Assembly: GCA_002325605.1 (NCBI GenBank)
Contig: DCSM01000187.1
Location: 1-5,414, forward strand
DNA length: 5,414 bases
Reading direction: 5' to 3'
From: Chloroflexaceae bacterium UBA1466
GTDB lineage: Bacteria > Chloroflexota > Chloroflexia > Chloroflexales > Chloroflexaceae
Shown: positions 1 to 5,414 of the stretch, piece after piece
How the letters are laid out: each line of letters starts with the position of its first letter
Position numbering within the stretch: position 1 is the first letter of the stretch
The notes under the pieces: generated by a model
The model's input: only the letters and a program-made list of their open reading frames with translations
Told to the model about the DNA's origin: nothing
Database searches by the model: none
Position numbers and translations under genes: made by a program

Positions 1-953
1 GCTCGCGCTAAAGAGACGTTTTCGCTCGGAATGACAACAATCATCCCGATTCCCATATTGAAAACGTGGAACATTTCCTCGTCAGGAATAAAGCCCACCC
101 GTTGAATCAATCTGAAAATTGGGATTTCGGGCCACGAACCGCGCTGAATCAGCGCCCCAACCCCTTCAGGCAGGATTCGGGGGAGATTATCTCTAAAACC
201 ACCACCCGTAATATGAGCTAAACCTCGAATCTCAACGCCTGCGGTCATCAAATGGCGAATCGGCTCCAGATAAGACCGATGAACCGCTAAAAGGGCTTCG
301 CCAATAGAACAACCCAATTCAGCTAAAGGCGTGGTCCAGTCGTGTTTTTCAAGCACCGAACGAGCGAGAGAATAGCCATTTGTGTGCAAGCCTGTTGAAC
401 GTAAACCAAGCAGCAGATCTCCAGGCCGAATGCGGGAACCATCAATAATCCGCTTGCGCTCGACTATGCCTACAATTGTGCCTGCCAGATCAACTTCGCC
501 AAATTGATAGACTCCAGGCATTTCGGCGGTTTCGCCCCCAAGTAAAGCACATTTGGCTTCGCGGCAAGCCGCCGCGACTCCCCCGACAATCGTTGCAATC
601 CGTTGCGGATCGAGCTTGGAAGCTGCGACATAATCGAGGAAAAAGAGCGGTCTTGCGCCTTGCACCAAAATATCATTGATACAATGATTAACTAAATCGC
701 GCCCAATCGTTTGCCATTGGTCTAAACGGGCTGCAACTTTAGTTTTTGTGCCAACTCCATCTGTTGAAGCAACTAAAACGGGGGCATTCAGCTCTTTAAG
801 CAAATTTGCATCGTACAAACCGCCAAAAGAACCCAAGCCCGCTAAAACTTCAGCGCCATAAGTTGCTTCAACTGCAAGACGCATCAATTCAGTTGCTTTT
901 TGGCCCGCCGCAATATCTACGCCCGAAAGCGAATAGGCCGTTTTTTCATTCAC
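1..953 (-). CDS. purM: Phosphoribosylformylglycinamidine cyclo-ligase (AIR synthetase), 3' end cut by window
   Basis: PurM closes the imidazole ring, converting FGAM plus ATP to AIR in the cytoplasm. The reading frame is open from a GTG codon to the window edge and gives 317 residues; the family is usually about 345, so some 25-35 C-terminal residues lie outside. Visible family motifs are STDGVGTK (residues 63-70, nucleotide/metal binding), GRDLVNHCINDI (84-95), LLGGETAEMPG (137-147), STGLHTNGYSLAR, HITGGGFRDNLPR and FNMGIGMIVV near the cut end. No ATG is available in frame before Met24, which would remove the conserved YSLSGVDI start region. GTG at 953 is backed by a perfect AAGGAG six bases upstream. 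A nearby ATG at 949 is out of frame. It starts 21 bases after the purD stop, so it is very likely co-transcribed with purD. Identity is certain from the motifs; only the C-terminus is unseen. Confidence 0.97.
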   Translation of the reverse strand, partial: MNEKTAYSLSGVDIAAGQKATELMRLAVEATYGAEVLAGLGSFGGLYDANLLKELNAPVLVASTDGVGTKTKVAARLDQWQTIGRDLVNHCINDILVQGARPLFFLDYVAASKLDPQRIATIVGGVAAACREAKCALLGGETAEMPGVYQFGEVDLAGTIVGIVERKRIIDGSRIRPGDLLLGLRSTGLHTNGYSLARSVLEKHDWTTPLAELGCSIGEALLAVHRSYLEPIRHLMTAGVEIRGLAHITGGGFRDNLPRILPEGVGALIQRGSWPEIPIFRLIQRVGFIPDEEMFHVFNMGIGMIVVIPSENVSLAR

Positions 954-959
954 ACGTAG

Positions 960-965
960 CTCCTT
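960..965 (-). promoter_or_regulatory. Ribosome binding site of purM (decides GTG start)
   Basis: On the minus strand AAGGAG lies six bases before the GTG at 953. This is a near-consensus Shine-Dalgarno sequence at ideal spacing, and it is the main reason for choosing the non-ATG start of purM. Confidence 0.8.
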
Positions 966-974
966 AGAGCGCTT

Positions 975-2294
975 TTAGGAATCATTTTTGCCAATATCGC
1001 GCCGATAGTGCATCCCTTCAAAGTGAATTTGGGCCACACCCGCATAAGCTTGCGCTAAAGCGGCGGTGAGGTCGGTTCCCAAAGCGCTGACCGCTAAAAC
1101 CCGCCCGCCCGCCGTAACTAATTGCCCCTCGTGCAAAGCCGTTCCCGCGTGAAAAATTAGCACCCCATCGCGCTCCGCGGCCTGGTCTAAGCCCTGAATA
1201 GGCAAATTTTTGCGATATTCGCCAGGATAGCCAGGCGAAGTTAGCACTACTGTGGCACAAGCTTCGGGGCGCAAACGAACAGTGATTTGATCTAATTGCC
1301 CCACTACACAAGCCTGGAGAATAGGGAACAAATCTGTTTCAAGGAGCGGTAAAAGCACTTGGGTTTCAGGGTCCCCAAAACGGCAGTTGAATTCCAAGGT
1401 TTGGGGGCCCTTTGAGGTCAGCATGATCCCCGCATAAAGCAGCCCTACATAAGGCGTGCCCCGTTGGGCCATCCCCGCAATCGTTGGTTGCAAAACAGTT
1501 CTAACAATTTCATTCACTAAGGCTGCATTAACATCTGCAAGCGGCGTATAGGCTCCCATGCCACCCGTGTTTGGGCCTTGGTCACCATCGTAAGCGGGCT
1601 TATGATCTCGTGAAGGCGGTAAAGGTACGATTGTTTTACCATCAGTGAAAGCTAAAAGAGAAACCTCTCGACCATAAAGGCGTTCTTCAATGACAACCGT
1701 AGCTCCAGCCTGCCCAAATTCGTGATCAAGCATTATCCCCCGAACGGCAGCCAGCGCTTCATCGCGGTTGCCGCAGACAATAACACCCTTACCTGCGGCT
1801 AACCCGTCAGCCTTAATAACTAGCGATTCAGCCTGCTCTTGCTGAAGTAAAAATTGACAAGCAGCGTTATAATTCTTAAAGGTCTGATAAGCAGGCGTAG
1901 GAATGCCGCACTCTTGCATAAAAGTTTTAGCAAAAGCTTTTGAGGCTTCTAGCTGGGCAGCCTTCTGCGAAGGGCCAAAAATTCGCAGCCCTGCCGCTTG
2001 AAAATAATCTACAATTCCATTTGCTAAGGGTAGCTCTGGGCCTACGACTGTCAAATCTATTTGCTGCTTCTGCGCGAATTCCTCTAAGGCTGCAAAAGCA
2101 TCAACCGCAATAGCTACATTAGTAGCGCTGGCCCGTTTTGGCTCAGTTGCAGCGGGCCAAATTGTCCCCGCATTGCCAGGCGCAACAAAAATTTCGCTCA
2201 CCTGGGGCGAACGGGCCAAAGCCCATGCCAACGCATGTTCGCGCCCGCCCGACCCAACAATTAAGACTTTTTTAAGCGCGGATTCATTCCTCAT
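975..2294 (-). CDS. purD: Phosphoribosylamine-glycine ligase (GAR synthetase)
   Basis: PurD joins phosphoribosylamine and glycine with ATP to give GAR, the second step of purine synthesis; it uses the unstable product of PurF, encoded just upstream. The protein has 439 residues, about the family length (E. coli about 430), and looks intact. Motifs in order: N-terminal dinucleotide-like loop VGSGGREHA (13-21), GPELPLANGI (85-94), ATP-grasp lid/glycine-rich KADGLAAGKGV (161-171), DHK then GPNTGGMGAY (230-232 and 240-249), and the metal-binding EFNCRFGDPETQ (301-312). The C-terminal domain carries GGRVLAVSALG (396-406). The ATG at 2294 has AAAGGA (2300-2305) five bases upstream, which supports this start; the remaining residues before VLIVGSGG are a short, slightly extended N-terminus. 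It begins 18 bases after the purF stop and ends 21 bases before purM. Nothing is missing from the catalytic motifs. Confidence 0.98.
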   Translation of the reverse strand: MRNESALKKVLIVGSGGREHALAWALARSPQVSEIFVAPGNAGTIWPAATEPKRASATNVAIAVDAFAALEEFAQKQQIDLTVVGPELPLANGIVDYFQAAGLRIFGPSQKAAQLEASKAFAKTFMQECGIPTPAYQTFKNYNAACQFLLQQEQAESLVIKADGLAAGKGVIVCGNRDEALAAVRGIMLDHEFGQAGATVVIEERLYGREVSLLAFTDGKTIVPLPPSRDHKPAYDGDQGPNTGGMGAYTPLADVNAALVNEIVRTVLQPTIAGMAQRGTPYVGLLYAGIMLTSKGPQTLEFNCRFGDPETQVLLPLLETDLFPILQACVVGQLDQITVRLRPEACATVVLTSPGYPGEYRKNLPIQGLDQAAERDGVLIFHAGTALHEGQLVTAGGRVLAVSALGTDLTAALAQAYAGVAQIHFEGMHYRRDIGKNDS

Positions 2295-2312
2295 TGGTTT
2301 CCTTTTATCATT

Positions 2313-3881
2313 TTATGGCCCCCACATACCTTCAAAAATATATTTCTCACGATCCCCATCAAGCAACCAATCAGGAATGCTGATTGGATAATGCCCTGTA
2401 AAACAAGCTGTACAATGGCCTGCCTTTTCTGAAGCCCCAGCAATTACTTTGAGCATCCCTTCCAGGCTGAGATAAGCTATGGAATCAGCACCGATCCGCG
2501 CTCTAATCTGTTCAACACTGAAATTATAGGCGATCAATTCTTTATGCGTCGCCATATCTACGCCCATAAAACAGGGATGACAGACAGGAGGCGAGGAAAC
2601 GCGCACATGCACAGCCGTAGCCCCCGCATCACGGAGCAATTGCACCATTGGGCCTGCCGTGTGGCCCCGCACAATCGAATCGTCAACTAAGACAACTCGT
2701 TTACCTTTTAGATTTGCAGTAAGGGGATTATACTTCAGACTTACGCCCAAGCGGCGCAGATGATCGTCAGGCTGAATAAAAGTGCGCCCAATATAGCGAT
2801 TTTTAATCAAGCCTTCGGTGTAGGCAACGCCCGACTCTAGCCCATAGCCAATTGCCGCCGGGATCGCCGAGTCGGGCACCCCAACCACAACATCGGCTTC
2901 AACAGGGGCTTCACGGGCTAATTGCTGCCCCATCCGCTGCCGCACCTGATGCACATTTTGCCCTTCCAAAAGCGAATCGGGCCGCGCAAAGTAGACATAT
3001 TCAAAAACACATAACGCCCGTTGCTTCGGCTCATGCCCCTTAATGGAAGTCAAACCCTGGTTGTCAAGCCGCAAAATCTCGCCAGGCTCAACTTCGCGGA
3101 GGTAGCTGGCCCCAACCGTTTGAAGAGCGCAGGACTCGGAAGCGACCACAAAATTCCCATTGTCCAATTTGCCCAAACAGAGCGGGCGCAGGCCATTGGG
3201 GTCGCGCACGGCATAAATGGCTTCCCGCGTGAGCAGCACAAGGCAATAAGCACCCTCCGCCAGCTGCATAAAAGCTCGAATGCGCGATTCCCACGTCCCT
3301 GGCTGGGCTGGGCCCATGCGGGGGGGAAATTGGGGCGAATGGATAAATTCTTGCAGCTTCCCCTTTTCCCACAAAGCCCCATTATTGAGGGGCAAATCGC
3401 CACTAATCTGTTGATCTTGCCAGACTTCTGGCGGGGCAGCCAAGACTTGGGTAATGACTTCGCTATCCGTCGAGGAAGAAAGCCCCACGCCACGCTTGAG
3501 CAAAGCTTGGCGCAATTGCAGCGCATTAGTCAAATTACCATTATGAGCCACACCTAGCGGCCCATAAATCGTTTCAATTAGATAGGGTTGAGCATTCCGA
3601 ACATGCGAAGACCCCGTTGTAGAGTAACGATTATGCCCTATCGCTACATGGCCCTTCAATGGTTGCAGATTGTTTTCATTGAAAACCTGCGTTACCAACC
3701 CCATGCCCTTATGCACATAGGTAACTTCCCCATCACAAGTTGCGATGCCAGCACTTTCCTGGCCACGGTGTTGGAGCGCGTAAAGCCCAAAGAAAGTTAA
3801 ACGGGCAACATCATGGCCCGGGGCATAGACCCCAAAAACCCCACATTTGTCGTGAATTTCAGCCATTTTTAGATATTCCAT
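2313..3881 (-). CDS. purF: Amidophosphoribosyltransferase (glutamine PRPP amidotransferase), Fe-S type
   Basis: PurF commits PRPP to purine synthesis by replacing pyrophosphate with ammonia from glutamine. An N-terminal Ntn-hydrolase glutaminase is followed by a phosphoribosyltransferase domain. Numbered from the GTG at 3884 (523 residues), the nucleophile is Cys14 in KCGVFGVY, so a short propeptide must be removed, as in B. subtilis PurF. Also visible are LQHRGQESAGI (37-47), GHNRYSTTG (83-91), AHNGNLTN (113-120), DPNGLRPL (228-235), GVPDSAIPAAIGY (335-347), KNRYIGRTFI (361-370) and the PRPP loop VVLVDDSIVRG (397-407). Four cysteines match the known 4Fe-4S ligands: 292, 438, 491 and 494 (CTAC). 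About 42 extra residues sit between the TDSEV and GAY motifs compared with B. subtilis. The start is uncertain: ATG 3881 is preferred because a G-rich Shine-Dalgarno-like run lies seven bases before it; GTG 3884 and ATG 3866 are alternatives, all leaving Cys near the N-terminus. Confidence 0.97.
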   Translation of the reverse strand: MEYLKMAEIHDKCGVFGVYAPGHDVARLTFFGLYALQHRGQESAGIATCDGEVTYVHKGMGLVTQVFNENNLQPLKGHVAIGHNRYSTTGSSHVRNAQPYLIETIYGPLGVAHNGNLTNALQLRQALLKRGVGLSSSTDSEVITQVLAAPPEVWQDQQISGDLPLNNGALWEKGKLQEFIHSPQFPPRMGPAQPGTWESRIRAFMQLAEGAYCLVLLTREAIYAVRDPNGLRPLCLGKLDNGNFVVASESCALQTVGASYLREVEPGEILRLDNQGLTSIKGHEPKQRALCVFEYVYFARPDSLLEGQNVHQVRQRMGQQLAREAPVEADVVVGVPDSAIPAAIGYGLESGVAYTEGLIKNRYIGRTFIQPDDHLRRLGVSLKYNPLTANLKGKRVVLVDDSIVRGHTAGPMVQLLRDAGATAVHVRVSSPPVCHPCFMGVDMATHKELIAYNFSVEQIRARIGADSIAYLSLEGMLKVIAGASEKAGHCTACFTGHYPISIPDWLLDGDREKYIFEGMWGP

Positions 3882-3888
3882 CACAACA

Positions 3889-3893
3889 CCCCC
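3889..3893 (-). promoter_or_regulatory. Probable ribosome binding site of purF
   Basis: On the minus strand the run GGGGG, continued as GGGGGTG, lies seven bases before the ATG at 3881. It resembles GGAGGTG but is not a perfect match. The third possible start, ATG 3866, has only a weak GGA nearby, so this site favours the 3881/3884 starts. Confidence 0.5.
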
Positions 3894-3922
3894 AGAAAGC
3901 TAAATTTATTCTTGAACTGGGG
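3890..3922 (-). promoter_or_regulatory. Possible hairpin covering the purF ribosome binding site
   Basis: In the purF leader CCCCAG (minus strand, 3922 to 3917) can pair with CTGGGG (3895 to 3890), a six-base-pair stem extendable by one U-G pair, with a 21-base A/T-rich loop. The 3' arm overlaps the G-run proposed as the purF ribosome binding site, so the fold could limit translation initiation. The stem is short and the loop long, so it may be chance. It lacks a following T-run and is not a terminator. Confidence 0.25.
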
Positions 3923-3989
3923 AGTAAGATCACGCTAAAACAGAAGAAAGAGAGAACTTAACTGCGTTTAGCAGAATCAGAACAGCACT

Positions 3990-4463
3990 TTAGCAATCTT
4001 TGTCGTCTGCAAGAATCTGCTCAAGCGCTTGTTTTTGAAGATTTTTTACTTGGTGGCGAACTCCTACATCACAAAGGCCAAGGATTTTTGCGGCTAACAA
4101 AGCCGCGCCTGTGGGTTCCAAAACTACGGCAGGGGCCACCCCGCTGGGCATCCGCAGGGAAGAGAAAATATCCGCGCCCCCAAAGGCTTCAGGAGGTGGC
4201 GGGCAAGCAATTACAGGGGCTGCAACTTGAGCATCAACCATGCCACTGAGCGCATTTGAGCGGCCAGCGATAGTGATATAGACTTTAGGGCGCGGATCTG
4301 CTTCATAAGTTGTAAGAATTTGCAATAAGTGAGCAGGCGTTTTGTGTGCTGAAGCAATATGGATTTTAAAAGCGATTCCTAAATGCTCTAAGGCTTTCCC
4401 AATGGCCTGAGCATGCGTTAAATCAGCACGAGACCCCATTAAAATTGGCACAATTGGCTGCAT
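3990..4463 (-). CDS. purE: PurE, class II-like phosphoribosylaminoimidazole (AIR) carboxylase
   Basis: PurE forms CAIR, the carboxylated imidazole intermediate. The protein has 157 residues, normal for stand-alone PurE. The N-terminal phosphate-binding motif MGSRADL (9-15) and SAHKTP (38-43) are family marks. The centre reads ITIAGRSNALSGM (63-75), followed by CPPPPEAFGG (87-96) and SSLRMPSG (101-108). As I remember the families, AGRSN, the CPP segment and SSLR-PSG are shared with the CAIR-synthesising domain of animal PAICS (class II, direct use of CO2), whereas class I enzymes (N5-CAIR mutase, partner of PurK) have SAHR and an AAHLPGM motif. Here the second histidine is replaced by Asn70. 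Class II function is therefore inferred. The frame extends up to a TTG at 4490, but that would overlap the upstream gene; ATG 4463 has a strong AAAAGGA six bases before it and gives the usual short N-terminus. It follows the membrane gene by 16 bases and precedes purF by 105. Confidence 0.95.
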   Translation of the reverse strand: MQPIVPILMGSRADLTHAQAIGKALEHLGIAFKIHIASAHKTPAHLLQILTTYEADPRPKVYITIAGRSNALSGMVDAQVAAPVIACPPPPEAFGGADIFSSLRMPSGVAPAVVLEPTGAALLAAKILGLCDVGVRHQVKNLQKQALEQILADDKDC

Positions 4464-4469
4464 TGTAAT

Positions 4470-4476
4470 TCCTTTT
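4470..4476 (-). promoter_or_regulatory. Ribosome binding site of purE (decides start)
   Basis: AAAAGGA on the minus strand lies six bases before the ATG at 4463. It lies inside the coding extension that a TTG start at 4490 would create, which argues that translation starts at 4463. Confidence 0.75.
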
Positions 4477-4479
4477 AAG

Positions 4480-5414
4480 TTAAGGTTCAAGCCTAAAACC
4501 CGCGCTTAAATCTCCAGGTTTCCGCAAGCGCAGCTTCGCATTAGGGTATGGTGTACAAGGAAGTGGGGCATCCCAGCAACAATCATCTTTTGTTGGAACA
4601 TTAGTTGTTAAACCAGAATGAGTGATGAAAGCTTTTGTTTCAACATTCAGAGGAGAAGAGAAAGCAAGGGTATCCCCATAAAGATTGATTTTATGAATGA
4701 TTAGAGCGAAGAAAAAGAGGATTGCTACCCAAATCCCCATAATTCGCTGCTTTTGGGAAAGCTTAAATGAAACCTGGGTTTGCTGAAAATTGGTGGTAAC
4801 AAGCAAAACACTTCCAATGGCCAGAAGCCAGAAGCAACTTCCTGCAAAACGCACATCAGGTGCAAGAATAAACCAGAAGAAGATCGCAACAAGGGAAGGC
4901 AAAAGAAATAAGCCTTGTACACATTTCAATTGCCATGCACGACTTTTTTGCGTTTTGAGCGAGGAAAAGAAGGCTAAACAGGCAATGCCCAAAGGGAAAA
5001 TCATTTCTAGGATAGCATGAGGGGTTTTTATTGTCCTTATAATCCATGGTTTGAGCCAATTCCAGTCTTTCAAAACTACTTCCCAAGGCAGACCTGGCTG
5101 GCGGGCCCAGCTATAAATCCAATTCGCTTCGTTGATGGCACTTTCTTGAGGAATCCGCCAGTCTACCGGCCAAGCCCCAACGGTACTGGGATAAGCAATG
5201 TAACCACTGAGGATAACGCCCCGAATTATCCAAGGGAGAAGAATCACAATTCCAAGCCCTAGATTCCAGCATAGAATCTTTCCTTTCGCTCGGAAATTAT
5301 GATCTTTAGCGTGTTGCCACCAAAGTATAAGAGTAATAAGAAAGATCAATCCGCCTAAGAAGACGAAACTAATTTTAACCGTTGTTCCTATAGCGGCAAG
5401 AGTAGTAATAAAAG
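4480..5414 (-). CDS. Polytopic membrane protein, LIC_10190-like, 5' end cut by window
   Basis: The frame is open from the window edge to a TAA at 4480, giving 310 visible residues. A TTG at 5349 lies in frame but the 21 residues before it (beginning FITTLAAIGTTVK) look coding, so the true start is outside. Counting from the first complete codon, hydrophobic segments lie near residues 14-32, 45-65, 131-151, 166-185, 194-209 and 224-242, followed by a hydrophilic tail of about 68 residues with two adjacent cysteines and the segment PLPCTPYPN. After the second segment is a conserved-looking loop with GYIAYPST (70-77), DWRIP (84-88) and SWARQP (101-106), and later APDVRFAG (184-191). From memory, these loop and tail motifs resemble the LIC_10190 family of large membrane proteins of unknown function, which are similar in layout to lipid-linked sugar glycosyltransferases; this could not be checked. 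No role in purine synthesis is evident. Its 16-base gap to purE suggests co-transcription or read-through. Confidence 0.85.
   Translation of the reverse strand, partial: FITTLAAIGTTVKISFVFLGGLIFLITLILWWQHAKDHNFRAKGKILCWNLGLGIVILLPWIIRGVILSGYIAYPSTVGAWPVDWRIPQESAINEANWIYSWARQPGLPWEVVLKDWNWLKPWIIRTIKTPHAILEMIFPLGIACLAFFSSLKTQKSRAWQLKCVQGLFLLPSLVAIFFWFILAPDVRFAGSCFWLLAIGSVLLVTTNFQQTQVSFKLSQKQRIMGIWVAILFFFALIIHKINLYGDTLAFSSPLNVETKAFITHSGLTTNVPTKDDCCWDAPLPCTPYPNAKLRLRKPGDLSAGFRLEP

Larger units (their letters stand above)
3885..3989 (-). other. purE-purF intergenic leader, 105 bases
   Basis: This is the only sizeable gap in the cluster. Read on the minus strand it starts with a tiny CTGC/GCAG inverted repeat (3962-3974), continues with a pyrimidine-rich tract (about 3935-3960) and ends with the purF leader. 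I found no convincing -35/-10 pair, purine riboswitch core, PurR-like palindrome or terminator. No coding frame in it looks real. The gap is longer than the others, so a separate promoter or leader control for purFDM is possible but not shown. Confidence 0.5.

Noticed and set aside
470..679. Short open frames on both strands within purM
   Set aside because: They overlap the conserved GGETAEMPG region of purM, which is intact in its own frame.
1595..1610. PurD reads SRDHK where E. coli has SQDHK
   Set aside because: As I recall, Arg at this position occurs in other bacterial PurD proteins, and all neighbouring motifs are intact, so it is not notable.
3050..3526. 158-codon frame on the minus strand inside purF
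   Set aside because: It is a shifted frame of purF; the continuous purF frame retains all family motifs, so this is neither a frameshift nor a nested gene.
3021..3557. 178-codon open frame on the plus strand opposite purF
   Set aside because: It lies wholly antisense to a well-supported purF, its translation resembles no family I know, and long antisense frames are common opposite conserved genes of this composition.
3962..3974. CTGC/GCAG inverted repeat just after the purE stop, followed by a pyrimidine-rich tract, as a terminator
   Set aside because: The stem is only four base pairs and the tract is mixed C/T without a clean T-run.
3885..3989. Purine riboswitch or sigma-70 promoter before purF
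   Set aside because: No riboswitch core or paired stems could be recognised, and the best -10-like TAAATT has no acceptable -35 at 16-18 bases.
4464..4490. TTG start at 4490 adding nine residues to PurE
   Set aside because: It would overlap the upstream gene and place the strong AAAAGGA ribosome binding site inside the coding region; ATG 4463 fits the family length.

Overview
The window is a bacterial de novo purine-biosynthesis block. Every supported gene lies on the minus strand, so transcription runs from high to low coordinates: a membrane protein gene (start outside the window), then purE, purF, purD and purM (end outside the window). I found no RNA genes, mobile elements, CRISPR arrays, convincing promoters or convincing terminators. 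There is no gene-free stretch over 300 bases; the largest gap is 105 bases, between purE and purF.

The four pur genes read as an operon. The gaps are 16 bases (membrane gene to purE), 105 (purE to purF), 18 (purF to purD) and 21 (purD to purM). Shine-Dalgarno-like sequences precede each pur gene. PurF makes phosphoribosylamine from PRPP and glutamine. PurD ligates glycine to give GAR. PurM closes FGAM to AIR. PurE carboxylates AIR to CAIR.

The most informative detail is in PurE. Its motifs follow the class II (AIR carboxylase) pattern known from animal PAICS and some bacteria, not the usual bacterial class I N5-CAIR mutase pattern. This fits the absence of purK beside it: purE is followed directly by purF.

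The first gene encodes a polytopic membrane protein with a hydrophilic C-terminal tail, resembling the LIC_10190-type membrane proteins as I remember them. It has no obvious role in purine synthesis and is more AT-rich than the pur genes. It may share the transcript only through position.

Taxonomy is inference. The Fe-S-type PurF with its style of sequence around the glutaminase/PRT junction, the class II-like PurE and the membrane protein together suggest Chloroflexota (Anaerolineae-like), but no ribosomal or other marker gene is present to confirm this. Nothing here looks like a wholly new system; the points worth a second look are the PurE class, the membrane gene's placement, a roughly 42-residue insertion in PurF, and a possible hairpin over the purF ribosome binding site.
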